Source of the DNA: Variovorax sp. V93
GTDB lineage: Bacteria; Pseudomonadota; Gammaproteobacteria; Burkholderiales; Burkholderiaceae_C
Assembly: GCF_041154485.1 (NCBI RefSeq)
Contig: NZ_AP028669.1
Coordinates: 3,100,001 to 3,164,000 of the forward strand
Direction: 5' to 3'
DNA length: 64,000 bases
Part shown: positions 17,243-26,047 of the stretch, piece after piece
Layout of the letters: every line of letters begins with the position of its first letter
Numbering within the stretch: position 1 is the first letter of the stretch
Program-made: the position numbers and the translations under genes
The notes under the pieces: generated by a model
Seen by the model: only the letters and a program-made list of their open reading frames with translations
Database searches by the model: none
Told to the model about the DNA's origin: nothing

Positions 17243-18165
17243 GCGCAACGAACCTCGTTCATCCCGCGGCGCTGGCATTGGCGCTGCTTCTGACCGCCGT
17301 GCCCGCCGGTTTTGCGCGCGCCGCCGATCCCGCCACGCCAGCCGCAGCCGCAGCCGCCACCATCGAGCAGCCGCGCAGCTTCGGCCACGTGCTCGGCGAC
17401 CTGCTCACGCAGCGCGTGCTGCTCGAGCACCAAGGCCGGCCGCTCGAGCCCGGTGCGTTGCCCGCCGCGGCCCGCATCGATCTCTGGCTCGAACGCAGGC
17501 CATCGCGCATCGAGACCGATGCACAGGGCAGGCGCTGGCTCGCCATCGAGTACCAGCTCATCAATGCGCCGCGCGCGCTGACCGCCATCTCGCTGCCGGC
17601 CCTGACGATCGCCACCGTCGCGGGCCCTGCGCTCGCCTTGCCCGCCTGGCCGCTCAGCATCGGGCCGCTGGCGCCGGCGGAAACCTTTGGCCAGGGCGAT
17701 CTGCAGCCGCTGCGGCCGGACCGGCCGGTCACGGCGCTTCCGACCTACGCCATCGAACAGCATCTGAAGCTCTCGCTCCTGGCGCTGCTCGCGGTGCTGC
17801 TGGCCTGGCTCGCCTGGTGGGCCTGGCGCAACATGCGCGAGGCACAGCAGCTGCCGTTCGCGCATGCCTGGCGCGAGCTCAAGCGCATCGATGACCCGGC
17901 AAGCCCCGAGGCATGGCGCGTGCTGCACCGCGCGCTCAACCGGAGCGCCGGCCGTGTCGTGCACGGCGCCAGCCTGCCGCAGCTGCTGGCCGATGCACCC
18001 TACCTGCGCCCGCTGCAGCCGCGGCTGGAAGATTTCTACCGCGAATCGACCCGGCGCTTCTTCTTCGCCGAAAGCGCCGCCGCGCCGGCGCAGCCCCAGG
18101 CCGCCTACCCGCTCAAGCCGCTGTGCCGCGCGCTGCGCAATGCGGAAAAGCACCACCGGCACTGA
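17239..18165 (+). CDS. mxaA: MxaA-like protein, methanol dehydrogenase maturation
   Basis: A 308-residue exported and membrane-anchored protein. A signal peptide (LALALLLTAVPAGFARA) leads to a periplasmic domain, one transmembrane helix near residues 178-195 (SLLALLAVLLAWLAWWAW), and a cytoplasmic tail. This matches MxaA, which is needed for calcium insertion into MxaF in Methylorubrum. Between MxaS and MxaC is its standard place. In this window the only dehydrogenase is XoxF, so a role in lanthanide or PQQ loading is the natural inference. Sequence recognition is moderate; layout strengthens it. Confidence 0.8.
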   Translation: MSATNLVHPAALALALLLTAVPAGFARAADPATPAAAAAATIEQPRSFGHVLGDLLTQRVLLEHQGRPLEPGALPAAARIDLWLERRPSRIETDAQGRRWLAIEYQLINAPRALTAISLPALTIATVAGPALALPAWPLSIGPLAPAETFGQGDLQPLRPDRPVTALPTYAIEQHLKLSLLALLAVLLAWLAWWAWRNMREAQQLPFAHAWRELKRIDDPASPEAWRVLHRALNRSAGRVVHGASLPQLLADAPYLRPLQPRLEDFYRESTRRFFFAESAAAPAQPQAAYPLKPLCRALRNAEKHHRH

Positions 18166-18180
18166 CCGGCAGACAGAGCC

Positions 18181-19188
18181 ATGCGCTTCGACCTCGCCCA
18201 GCCCTGGATGCTCGTGCTGCTGCCGCTTGCGCTGCTGCCGTTGCTGCGCAAGCGAAGCGACACGCTGGGCTTCTCGTATGTGGGCTGGCTGCCGGCCGAC
18301 CGCGTCGGGCGCCTGGTCGGCTTTCTGTGGCGCGCGTTCGCGGTCGGCGCCATGGCTTTCACGGTGCTCGGGCTCGCGGGGCCGGGGCAGTCGGGCGCCT
18401 TGGTCGAGCGCGCCGGGCGCGGCGCCGAGGTGCTGATCCTGATGGACCGCAGCAGCAGCATGGATGCGACGGTGCACACCAACGGCCTGCAGACCGCGGG
18501 CCGCATGTCACAGGAGCCCAAGGCCAAGGTCGTGCGCGACCTGCTGAGCGAATTCGTCGCCAAGCGGCCCGACAACCGCTTTGCCTTCATGACCTTCAGC
18601 ACGGTGCCTATCGCGGTGGTGCCGTTCACGCAGAAGACCGACACGGTGCAGGCCGCGCTTGCCGCCACCGCCATCGGCCGCGGCCTGCCCGAAACCCGCA
18701 TGGGCGTGGCGCTGCTCGCGGCCATCGAGGAATTCGAAGGCCGCAGCTATTCGGGCAGCCGCGTGATCCTGATCGTTTCGGACGGCGGCGCCCAGCTCGA
18801 CGAGCCGACGCGGCAGCGCATCCACGCCGGCCTTGCGCGCGAGAAGATCGGCCTGTACTGGATCTACGTGCGCAGCGGCCCCAACTCACCCAACCTCAAC
18901 ACCGAGACGGTTTCGGCCTACGGCCTTGGCGAGGAACTGGCGCTGCACCAGTTCTTCAAGACGCTGAGCACGCCCTACCGGCTCTACCAGGTCGACGACT
19001 CCAATGCCATGGCCGCCGCCATGGCCGAGATCGACCGGCAGCAGAATTTTCCGCTCACCATTCATGAGCGGGTCCCGCGGCGCGACCACGGCGCCGCGTT
19101 CTACCTGGCAGCGATGCTGTGCTGCGCAGGCCTGCTCGCCTGCCGCGCCGTGCAGCTGCAGAGCTGGCGGAAAGAAAGCGCTTCATGA
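18181..19188 (+). CDS. mxaC: MxaC, von Willebrand A domain membrane protein
   Basis: A 335-residue protein with two N-terminal hydrophobic segments (LQ-free start MLVLLPLALLPLL and AFAVGAMAFTVLGLAG), a von Willebrand A domain with the MIDAS motif DRSSSMD (LILMDRSSSMDATV), and a C-terminal membrane helix (FYLAAMLCCAGLLA). This BatA-like layout is that of MxaC. With MxaR, MxaS and MxaL it probably forms a chaperone machine for the dehydrogenase. Its TGA overlaps the ATG of mxaK (ATGA). Confidence 0.86.
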   Translation: MRFDLAQPWMLVLLPLALLPLLRKRSDTLGFSYVGWLPADRVGRLVGFLWRAFAVGAMAFTVLGLAGPGQSGALVERAGRGAEVLILMDRSSSMDATVHTNGLQTAGRMSQEPKAKVVRDLLSEFVAKRPDNRFAFMTFSTVPIAVVPFTQKTDTVQAALAATAIGRGLPETRMGVALLAAIEEFEGRSYSGSRVILIVSDGGAQLDEPTRQRIHAGLAREKIGLYWIYVRSGPNSPNLNTETVSAYGLGEELALHQFFKTLSTPYRLYQVDDSNAMAAAMAEIDRQQNFPLTIHERVPRRDHGAAFYLAAMLCCAGLLACRAVQLQSWRKESAS

Positions 19189-19736
19189 AGCGACGCACGA
19201 TTCACCTGGTCTTCGGCATGCTGAGCCTGTGCTGCGTGGGCGTGGCACTGGAGCGTGGGCTGCGGCTGCGCCACACCATGGGCCTGAATGCCGAGATCGC
19301 CCGCATCGCCGCCACGCCGGTCGGCAAGGACGCGACGACGGCGCCGATCTCTGCCCCGCGCGAACTGCAACTGGCCCAGGCGCTGGCCCTCTCGAAAGCC
19401 GGCGCGCACGATGCCGCGCTCAAGGGCTACGCGAGCCTGATCCAAGCCGGCGAGCGCGACCCGGTCGCGCAGCAGGCGCTGTTCAACCTCGGCAACATGT
19501 ACCTGCGCCAGGGCATGGCGCAGGAGGCCGGCGCGCTGCCGCTGTTCGAACTCGGCAAGCAGCGGCTGCGCGACCTGCTGCGCGCCGCGCCCGAGGACTG
19601 GGACGCGCGCTACAACCTGGAGCGCGCGCTGCGGCTGGCGCCCGAGGACCAGGAAGCCTTCTCCGCCGAGCAGCAGCCGGCGCACGAGCAGCGCCGGGTC
19701 CGGGTGCCGGGCTTCGTCGCCGGAGACCTGCCGTGA
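19185..19736 (+). CDS. mxaK: MxaK-like TPR membrane protein
   Basis: A 183-residue protein with an N-terminal membrane anchor (TIHLVFGMLSLCCVGVALE) and a tetratricopeptide-like region (QALALSKAGAHDAALKGYAS; ALFNLGNMYLRQGMAQEA; WDARYNLERALRLAPED). Size, anchor, TPR content and place between mxaC and mxaL fit MxaK, required for methanol dehydrogenase maturation in calcium systems. It overlaps both neighbours by 4 bases. MxaK is poorly conserved, so the name rests mostly on order. Confidence 0.8.
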   Translation: MKRRTIHLVFGMLSLCCVGVALERGLRLRHTMGLNAEIARIAATPVGKDATTAPISAPRELQLAQALALSKAGAHDAALKGYASLIQAGERDPVAQQALFNLGNMYLRQGMAQEAGALPLFELGKQRLRDLLRAAPEDWDARYNLERALRLAPEDQEAFSAEQQPAHEQRRVRVPGFVAGDLP

Positions 19737-20725
19737 AGCCGCCGCTGCCGCAACAGTGGCGCATCGCCTGGCGGCGCATCGGCGGCGGCACCGGCAGCTG
19801 GCCGCTGGTGCTGGCCCTGCTGCTGCTGGCGCTCGCGGTCTGGCCGCCGCGCGTGCAGCTACAGCGCCCGGTGTTCAACTGGCAGGTCAGCTTCGACATC
19901 ACGCAGAGCATGAACGTCGAGGACGTGGAACTCGACCACACGGCGGTCAGCCGCCTCACGCTCGCGCGCGCCGCCATGCGCGATGTGCTCGGTGCACTGC
20001 CCTGCGGCTCCAAGGTGGGCTGGAGCGTCTTCGCGGACTACCGCTCGCTCGTGATCCTCTCGCCGGTCGAGGTCTGCAGCCACTATGAGGAACTGCTGGC
20101 CTCGCTCGAGCGCATCGACGGCCGCATGCGCTGGGCCAATGCGAGCAACGTGAGCAAGGGTGTGACCTGGGCCGTGCGCGGCGCGCGCAGCGTGGGGCCC
20201 GATACCCACTTCGTCTTCATCAGCGACGGGCAGGAATCGCCGCCGCTGCGCATCAACGAGACACCGCCGATGACGGACATCAAGCCCGGCGAAGTCCAGG
20301 GTTGGCTGATCGGCGTGGGCGGCGACGTGCCGGTGCCGATTCCCAAGACCGGCAGCAACGGCGAGCCCGCCGGCTACTGGCGGGCCGACGAGGTGGTGCA
20401 GGGCTCGGCGATCGGCAGCGCGCTCAACCACGAACATCTTTCCGAGCTGCGGCAGGACCACCTGCGCGCGCTGGCCGAGCTGGTCGGCGTGAACTACCGG
20501 CGCCTGAACACGCCCGAGGCCCTGAAGACGGCCATACTGGACCGCCGCTACGCGCAATATCTGCCGGCGGATACGGACCTGCGGTGGATTCCCGCGCTGC
20601 TCGCGCTGGCGCTGCTGGCATGGCGGTTCGCGCCGGAGCTCGGCCTGATGCGGGACTGGCGGCCACGGCGGATGCCGGCTCCGGCTCGGCCGGCAATGCC
20701 ACGGTGGCCTCAGGTCGACTGGTAG
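19733..20725 (+). CDS. mxaL: MxaL, von Willebrand A domain membrane protein
   Basis: A 330-residue protein starting with GTG that overlaps the mxaK stop (GTGA). It has an N-terminal membrane helix (WPLVLALLLLALAVWP), a von Willebrand A domain whose MIDAS is the variant DITQSM, with FVFISDGQE later, and a C-terminal helix (ALLALALLAWRFAPELG). This matches MxaL and closes the mxaRSACKL series. It is the last gene of the xoxF operon; the next gene converges on it 50 bases later. No strong terminator is visible in that gap. Confidence 0.84.
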   Translation: MKPPLPQQWRIAWRRIGGGTGSWPLVLALLLLALAVWPPRVQLQRPVFNWQVSFDITQSMNVEDVELDHTAVSRLTLARAAMRDVLGALPCGSKVGWSVFADYRSLVILSPVEVCSHYEELLASLERIDGRMRWANASNVSKGVTWAVRGARSVGPDTHFVFISDGQESPPLRINETPPMTDIKPGEVQGWLIGVGGDVPVPIPKTGSNGEPAGYWRADEVVQGSAIGSALNHEHLSELRQDHLRALAELVGVNYRRLNTPEALKTAILDRRYAQYLPADTDLRWIPALLALALLAWRFAPELGLMRDWRPRRMPAPARPAMPRWPQVDW

Positions 20726-20775
20726 GTCTCGCGAAATTCGGTCTGCAACGCGGGTTCGCGCTGTCGCCGGTGGAC

Positions 20776-22182
20776 TCAATCCGCCCGGCTCACAAGGACG
20801 TCGCCCGTCTCAGGGCCGTTGACCACGGCGCCTGCCGCGTCACGCCGCACCTTGATGCCGACGCCGCAACGCTTCGGATCCATCTGCCATACCCAGCCGT
20901 AGAGCGCGCGCGGGCTGTCCTTGGGCGACATGAGCGGCATGTTCTTGCGCAGCCCGTCGTTGCTTCCCAGATCCACCCAGACCATCACGGTGGAATCCTC
21001 GGGGTCGCTGTGGGCGTCGACCTCGACGATCGTGGCCCGGAGCGGCTTGCGGTGCACCAGAGCCTGCAGCGCGGACGGCAGGTCCTCGAAAGGTGGGGCC
21101 TCCATGCCACCGGAGTTCTCGGCAGGAAAGGGATCGTCCAGCCGCACGGGCCGGAAGTAGTGTTCGGAGCTGCCCATGGTCGAACGCCCGCCGATGGCCG
21201 TTGCCATGTCCTCGAGGCGGGCGGCCTGCAACAGCAGCGGCTGTCCACCGCTGCGCATCAGGTACAAGCCGTCATCGTTGGCATCGCTGCCCAGCGACTT
21301 GCCGGTCAGCACCAGGTCGAGTTGCAGCAGGCAGTCGCCTTCATCGGTTTCGAGCGTCCGATACCGCCCGTCGTAATGCCGTATGCCCGATGCTTCGCCC
21401 GTCTTGTGATCGTTCCTCCAGAAGAGCAGCTGATAGTTGCCATCCGCGTGAAGGGCGACCAGCCGGCGCCAATCGATATAGCTGGAAAGATAGAGCCCGC
21501 TCGGATGGCCATCTTGTCTTTCCAGGTCCTTGAACGCCTCGCGATATCCGGCGGGCAAGGCTGCGCGGATGGTGCCCGGCGGCGGCGCGGGCGGTGCCTG
21601 CTCGTGATCGACCTGTGCGCGAAGCTTCTGGTGAAGCGCGAGCGCATCCGTCCTGGCAATCTTCAGCATCTGCATGGACAGCAGCATGGGATCGACGTGA
21701 TACGCCTCGCCGGACGATAGCGTACCTGCTTGCTGCTGCGCGGTTTCGAGCATGGCCGGCTGGATGAATTCATAGGCTTGGCGCGGTTCGCTCAGAACGT
21801 TGTTGAACAGATCCGCCAGGTTCCAGGTCAGGATGCTGATGCCGCGGGTCACGGGGTTCAGCGCCGCAACGTCCTCGTCCACAGCCGTGAGCTTTCGGTA
21901 GAAAAGAAGCGTGCCGAACGGCGTCAGCGCAATGGGCACGCGCAAGGTGGCGCTGGGTGGCGAAACGATCCATCGATCGAGCGTGGATTGCCACGCCTGC
22001 GGATCGATCAGGCAGATCTGCCGGCGGCCGTAGAGCCCGAGGCCGTGCTTGCGCCACAACTCGAGCAGCGCGGCAGGCAACTGCCCCTCGTACCTGTCCA
22101 ACAGTGTCTTCGCCGCCGGTGTGCAGCCTGCGTGCGGAGGGTTCGCCTTGATGAATGGATGGAGCTTGATTCGGCCGAACAT
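20776..22182 (-). CDS. GAD-like/DUF1851 domain protein of unknown role
   Basis: A 468-residue soluble protein without signal peptide. The N-terminal part (residues 1-190) resembles the GAD-like plus DUF1851 pair (ELWRKHGLGLYGRRQICLID; ALTPFGTLLFYRK; SILTWNLADLFNNVL), often seen near type VI secretion or toxin-immunity loci. The C-terminal two thirds has no family I recognise. The Met at 22182 is chosen because the domain begins there; upstream codons look non-coding. It separates the xox-mxa operon from pqqE and has no clear link to C1 metabolism, so it may be a later insertion. No ribosome-binding site is obvious. Confidence 0.7.
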   Translation of the reverse strand: MFGRIKLHPFIKANPPHAGCTPAAKTLLDRYEGQLPAALLELWRKHGLGLYGRRQICLIDPQAWQSTLDRWIVSPPSATLRVPIALTPFGTLLFYRKLTAVDEDVAALNPVTRGISILTWNLADLFNNVLSEPRQAYEFIQPAMLETAQQQAGTLSSGEAYHVDPMLLSMQMLKIARTDALALHQKLRAQVDHEQAPPAPPPGTIRAALPAGYREAFKDLERQDGHPSGLYLSSYIDWRRLVALHADGNYQLLFWRNDHKTGEASGIRHYDGRYRTLETDEGDCLLQLDLVLTGKSLGSDANDDGLYLMRSGGQPLLLQAARLEDMATAIGGRSTMGSSEHYFRPVRLDDPFPAENSGGMEAPPFEDLPSALQALVHRKPLRATIVEVDAHSDPEDSTVMVWVDLGSNDGLRKNMPLMSPKDSPRALYGWVWQMDPKRCGVGIKVRRDAAGAVVNGPETGDVLVSRAD

Positions 22183-22370
22183 GGATTTCGATTTCGGAAA
22201 CAGGGTTGAATTTTTCGCAGAGGCACGCGCCTGCCGGCCAACGCGGCGGCCTCTCCAAGGGCTCGTCCGGGAATGTAGCCAGGGGCGCGTGCCAGCGTCA
22301 ACTGCTTGACGATGCACATGCCGCCGGGCAATTCAACCGTGCCGTGGCCGGTCCGTGGCGGCCCCTCGCC

Positions 22371-23522
22371 TCACGCGTGCGGCGTGACGATTGCGGCGGA
22401 AAGCCGCCGCGAATTGGCGGGATCGCGGAACACCAGCGGATGTTCCGTCGGCGCCGCCGGATCGCGCGCGGCCGCACGCTCCACCGCCTCGACCACGCGG
22501 TGGTGGTCCGGGCTCTTCGCGCACACCGGATCGGCCGCGGCCGCGTCCTGCGCCAGCAGGTAGGCCTGGCAGCGGCAGCCGCCCAGGTCCTGCTCGCGCT
22601 GGTCGCAGCTCGCGCAGGGCTCCTTCATCCAGCCGGTGCCGCGGTAGCGGTTGAAGCCTTCGGAATCGAACCAGATCTCGCGCAGGCCGTGCGCCTTCAC
22701 GTTCGGGAATTCGAGGCCCGGCAGCATCTTCGCGGTATGGCAGGGCAGCGCGGTGCCGTCGGGCGCCACGGTGAGGAACATGCTGCCCCAGCCGTTGACG
22801 CATTTCTTGGCCTTGCCCTCGTGGTAGTCAGGCGCCACGAAGAAGATGCGCATGCGCTCGCCGAGCCGCTTGCGCCAGGCGTCGGTCACCTCCTCGGCAT
22901 GGCGCAGTTGCTCGTGCGTGGGCAGCAGCTGGTCGCGGTTCACGAAGGCCCACGAGTAGTACTGGGTGTTGGCCAGCTCGAGGTACTCGGCCCCCATCTC
23001 GTGCGCCATCTCGATGATGCGGTCGATGTGGTCGATGTTCATGCGGTGGATCACCACGTTCAGCACCATCGGCCAGCCCTGGTCCTTGATGATCTTCGCC
23101 ACCCGGTTCTTGAGTTCGAAGGTCTTGGTGTGCGAGAGGAAGTCGTTCATCTCGCGCGTGGAGTCCTGGAACGACAGCTGCACGTGGTCCAGGCCCGCGG
23201 CCTTCAGTGCGGCGGCGCGCTGCGCCGTGAGGCCGACGCCGGAGGTCAGCAGGTTGGTGTAGTAGCCCAGGCGCGCGGCCTCGGCAATGATGATCTCCAG
23301 GTCGTCGCGCAGGAGCGGCTCGCCGCCCGAGAGGCCGCACTGCACCGCGCCGAGCTCGCGGCCTTCGCGCAGCACGCGCAGCCAGTCGTCGGTGCCGAGT
23401 TCGTTCTCCTGCTGCGCGAAGTCGACCGGGTTGAAGCAGAACACGCAATGCAGCGGGCAGCGGTAGGTCAGCTCGGCCAGCAGCCAGAGCGGCGGTCCGG
23501 GGCGCGGCGGCGCGGCGGTCAT
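22371..23522 (-). CDS. pqqE: PQQ biosynthesis radical SAM enzyme PqqE
   Basis: A 383-residue radical SAM protein that joins the Glu and Tyr side chains of PqqA, the first chemical step of PQQ synthesis. The SAM cluster cysteines are Cys22, Cys26 and Cys29 (RCPLHCVFC). The SPASM-domain cysteines are visible in KKCVNGWGSM, LPCHTA and CASCDQREQDLGGCRC. The start at 23522 overlaps the pqqD stop by ATGA. Length and motifs are as expected. It needs PqqD, encoded just upstream, to present the peptide. Confidence 0.97.
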   Translation of the reverse strand: MTAAPPRPGPPLWLLAELTYRCPLHCVFCFNPVDFAQQENELGTDDWLRVLREGRELGAVQCGLSGGEPLLRDDLEIIIAEAARLGYYTNLLTSGVGLTAQRAAALKAAGLDHVQLSFQDSTREMNDFLSHTKTFELKNRVAKIIKDQGWPMVLNVVIHRMNIDHIDRIIEMAHEMGAEYLELANTQYYSWAFVNRDQLLPTHEQLRHAEEVTDAWRKRLGERMRIFFVAPDYHEGKAKKCVNGWGSMFLTVAPDGTALPCHTAKMLPGLEFPNVKAHGLREIWFDSEGFNRYRGTGWMKEPCASCDQREQDLGGCRCQAYLLAQDAAAADPVCAKSPDHHRVVEAVERAAARDPAAPTEHPLVFRDPANSRRLSAAIVTPHA

Positions 23523-23812
23523 TGGGCGTCCCAGCGCAGCCAGTTCTGCTGCGCCGCCAGTTCGACGAAGCCGCGCACCTCGGGTTCGAGCCCGGTGGTG
23601 TCGAAGGCCTGCTCCAGGTCGGCCACGATGGCCGCGACGCTGCGCTCGCCGTCGCAGCGCTTCATGATCTCGCCCGCGCTGCCGTTGAGCCGGACCATGC
23701 CCTCGGGGTACAGCAGCACATGGCATTCCTGCGCCGGCTCCCATTGCAGGCGGAAGCCGGGGCCGACGCGGGGCTTGCTTTCGGCGGTGAGCATGGGCTT
23801 GTTCGCGGTCAT
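23519..23812 (-). CDS. pqqD: PqqA-binding chaperone PqqD
   Basis: A 97-residue RRE-type peptide chaperone. Landmarks are RLQWEPAQECHVLLYPEGMV, LNGSAGEIMKRCDGERSV and EPEVRGFVELAAQQNWLRW. It binds PqqA and delivers it to PqqE. It is a separate gene here, not fused to pqqC. A short repeat lies in the 61 bases between it and pqqC; the start at 23812 follows that repeat. Confidence 0.95.
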   Translation of the reverse strand: MTANKPMLTAESKPRVGPGFRLQWEPAQECHVLLYPEGMVRLNGSAGEIMKRCDGERSVAAIVADLEQAFDTTGLEPEVRGFVELAAQQNWLRWDAQ

Positions 23813-23877
23813 TGGATTACCTTCGTGCTTCGCACTGCGGTGCGAGCTTGCTTGGGGCGGCCCGGCGCAGCGCTCAT
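23813..23877 (-). repeat. Short intergenic repeat (family B) between pqqC and pqqD
   Basis: In transcription direction it begins ATGAGCGCTGCGCCGGGCCG and continues CCCCAAGCAAGCTCGC. Nearly the same 36 bases occur at 61431-61466 after ppiB, also immediately downstream of a stop codon and in the same orientation to transcription. Its first bases overlap and supply the pqqC stop codon. Confidence 0.7.
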
Positions 23878-24638
23878 GCGCCGTTCACCCCGTAGCGCGT
23901 CGCCATCGCATCGTTCATGGCCCACAGGATGTCGAGTTTGAACTGCAGTATCTCGAGCGCGCGCTCCTGCAGCGCGCGGGTGTCGAAGTGGTCGAGCGTG
24001 ATGGCCAGGCCCTGCTCCACGTCGCGCCGCGCCTGGCTCACGCGGTTGCGGAAGTAGTCGAGGCCTGCCGATTCGATCCATGCATAGTGCTCGGGCCAGG
24101 TGGCCAGGCGCTGCTTGTGGATCTCGGGCGCAAAGAGCTCGGTGAGCGAGGAGCACACGGCCTCCTGCCAGGGCGCGCGGCGTGCGAAGTTCACGTAGGC
24201 ATCGACCGCGAAGCGCACCGCGGGCACCACGTGGCGCAGGTCGCGCACTTCTTCGCGCGTGAGCCCCACCGCCTCGGCCAGCCGCAGCCAGGCCTCGACG
24301 CCGCCTTCGTCCTTGATGCCGCCGAGCTCGAAGCCGTCGTGGTCGAGGATGCGCTGCACCCAGCCGCGGCGCACCTGCTGGTCGGGGCAGTTCGACAGCA
24401 CGGCCGCGTCCTTGATCGGAATCGCGATCTGGTAGTAGAAGCGGTTCGCCACCCAGCCGCGGATCTGCTCGGGCGTGGCCCGGCCGCCGTTGAGCATGAC
24501 GTTGAACGGGTGATGGATGTGATAGCTGCGGCCGCGCTCGCGCAGCTTGGCTTCGAACTCCTGGCGGCTCCATGCCGAGGCGGTTTTCTCGCTGCCCGTG
24601 ACTGGGCGCGATGAATCTTGAATCCTGTCGGCATGCAT
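23874..24638 (-). CDS. pqqC: Pyrroloquinoline-quinone synthase PqqC
   Basis: A 254-residue cofactor-free oxidase that carries out the last ring closure and oxidation of PQQ. Family landmarks are [45 protein letters not shown] and [20 protein letters not shown], containing the conserved active-site His, Tyr and Arg residues. About 17 N-terminal residues precede the usual start of homology. It follows pqqB by 16 bases. Confidence 0.97.
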   Translation of the reverse strand: MHADRIQDSSRPVTGSEKTASAWSRQEFEAKLRERGRSYHIHHPFNVMLNGGRATPEQIRGWVANRFYYQIAIPIKDAAVLSNCPDQQVRRGWVQRILDHDGFELGGIKDEGGVEAWLRLAEAVGLTREEVRDLRHVVPAVRFAVDAYVNFARRAPWQEAVCSSLTELFAPEIHKQRLATWPEHYAWIESAGLDYFRNRVSQARRDVEQGLAITLDHFDTRALQERALEILQFKLDILWAMNDAMATRYGVNGA

Positions 24639-24654
24639 GGCGGGCTCGATGTTT

Positions 24655-25578
24655 TCAGAGTTGGATCGTCATCCCGTCCTCGCAGGGCTCGATGCCTGCG
24701 CGCCGCAGCGCCGCATGCTCTTCGGAGTCCTCGTCGAGGATGGGGTTGGTGTTGTTGATGTGGATCAGCATGCGACGCGCGGTGGTGGCCGGCAGCTTCG
24801 ACAGCCATTCGATCATGCCGCCCTCGCCCGACTGCGGCAGATGGCCGATCTCACGCGCGCGCTTGCTGCCCACGCCCAGGCGGAGCATCTCGTCGTCGGT
24901 CCAGAAGGTGCCGTCGACCATGACCGCGTCGGCGCTGGCCATGGCATCGAACACGGGCGGCGTGATGGCCCCCAGGCCCGGCGCGTAGAACAGGCTCTTG
25001 CCGCTCCCGCGGTCGAGGATGGCCACGCCGATGTTGTCGCCCGGCACCTGCTGCTCGCGGTGCGGCGAGTACGGCGCGGCCTTGCCGGTTAGCGCCATCG
25101 CGCGGAAGACGAGGCCGGGCACGCCGGGCACCTCGAAGGAATTGCCGTCGAGCGTGATCGCGTGGCGCGCCACGCCGCAGTAGTGCGAGAGCACGCGCAG
25201 CACGGGATTACCCTCGCTCAGGTCTTCGGCCACCGGATCGGTGCACCACAGCGGCAGCGGCGTGCCGCGCTCGCGCAGCATGAAGAGGCCGGTGGCATGG
25301 TCGACCTGGCCGTCGATCAGCACCACGCCGGCGATGGCGGTATCGCGCATTGCGCGCGCCGGCTGCAATATGGGGCTGCTGCGGATCTGCTCCAGGATGT
25401 CGGGCGATGCGTTGAACAACACGCCGTCCTCGCCCTCGTCGGGGCGCACGAAGATCGACGACTGCGTGCGCGGCTTGGCGCGCACCGTGCCGTTGCGCAC
25501 GCCGGCGCAATTGGGGCAGTTGCAGTTCCACTGCGGGAAGCCGCCGCCAGCGGCCGAGCCCAGGACGGTGATGCGCAT
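24655..25578 (-). CDS. pqqB: PQQ biosynthesis hydroxylase PqqB
   Basis: A 307-residue metallo-beta-lactamase-fold protein that hydroxylates the Glu-Tyr intermediate. It begins [18 protein letters not shown] and has the CxCxxC zinc site at Cys19, Cys21 and Cys24, followed by DGQVDHATG and HINNTNPIL landmarks. The Met at 25578 is chosen because it is the family start; the frame stays open upstream into an intergenic repeat. It is separated from pqqA by 223 bases holding family A repeat copy 2. Confidence 0.97.
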   Translation of the reverse strand: MRITVLGSAAGGGFPQWNCNCPNCAGVRNGTVRAKPRTQSSIFVRPDEGEDGVLFNASPDILEQIRSSPILQPARAMRDTAIAGVVLIDGQVDHATGLFMLRERGTPLPLWCTDPVAEDLSEGNPVLRVLSHYCGVARHAITLDGNSFEVPGVPGLVFRAMALTGKAAPYSPHREQQVPGDNIGVAILDRGSGKSLFYAPGLGAITPPVFDAMASADAVMVDGTFWTDDEMLRLGVGSKRAREIGHLPQSGEGGMIEWLSKLPATTARRMLIHINNTNPILDEDSEEHAALRRAGIEPCEDGMTIQL

Positions 25579-25706
25579 CGGGAGAGAAATGGATGACGTG
25601 TCGGTCGGATGAAAACAACCCGCCCCGGAACGCACCGGGGCAGGCTGTCGAGGAGTTGCCGCGTTGTACGCTTTCCCATCGCCCGAACCCAACGCAACCA
25701 GCCCGG

Positions 25707-25800
25707 TGCACCCGCGGAACTGGCTCTGCCAGTCCGCCGGGTGCGCCCCCCAGTGGGGGGAGGCTGCTACACGAAGTGAGCAAGCAACGGGGGGCGTCCA
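25707..25800 (+). repeat. Intergenic hairpin repeat, copy 2 (family A)
   Basis: Contains TGCACCCGCGGAACTGGC and GCCCCCCAGTGGGGGGAGGC, matching the copies at 16221-16300 and 32243-32333. Its end lies 1 base from the pqqA stop codon, so on the minus-strand transcript it directly follows pqqA. Hairpins there could let the abundant pqqA message be stabilised relative to pqqBCDE. Confidence 0.8.
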
Positions 25801-25801
25801 A

Positions 25802-25876
25802 TCAACGAGCGCTGACGTACATCGTGATCTCGAAGCCGAAGCGAAGATCGGTGGCCGTCGGGGTTTCCCACTTCAT
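25802..25876 (-). CDS. pqqA: PQQ precursor peptide PqqA
   Basis: A 24-residue peptide, MKWETPTATDLRFGFEITMY followed by four residues, whose Glu16 and Tyr20 become the PQQ backbone. The EITMY spacing (Glu-x3-Tyr) is exactly that of PqqA. A GGAGA ribosome-binding site lies 7 bases before the ATG. It opens pqqABCDE. No dedicated pqqF protease is next to it, but a proline-iminopeptidase-like hydrolase is divergent at 26048. Confidence 0.97.
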   Translation of the reverse strand: MKWETPTATDLRFGFEITMYVSAR

Positions 25877-25975
25877 AGGGTGTCTCCTGCAAGGTTGCAC
25901 AGCGCCATGTGGCGGCTGCGGGAACTTCGTGTGCTCCGGTCCCCATCTTGAACCCATGAACCACCGAGACCCAGC

Positions 25976-26010
25976 CATGAAATCATGATTCGCACTTCAT
26001 GATTTTCATG
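25976..26010 (+). promoter_or_regulatory. Inverted repeat, possible operator between pqqA and the two-component operon
   Basis: CATGAAATCATGA (25976-25988) and TCATGATTTTCATG (25997-26010) are inverted copies with an 8-base spacer and one extra T in the second arm. It lies 100 bases upstream of pqqA and 38 upstream of the hydrolase-kinase-regulator operon. AT-rich symmetry in this setting suggests a binding site for the LuxR-type regulator encoded at 28416. Confidence 0.5.
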
Positions 26011-26047
26011 AATAGCGGCAACAGGGCCACCGCGTACCATCGCCCTC

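Noticed and set aside
22206..24614. Plus-strand open frame of about 800 codons over pqqE, pqqD and pqqC
   Set aside because: Exactly antisense to three well-recognised pqq genes; composition is that of a frame shadow.
25877..26047. Sigma54 promoter for pqqA
   Set aside because: Searched both strands; only poor GG-N10-GC matches without TTGC were found, so PQQ genes are not included in the proposed regulon.
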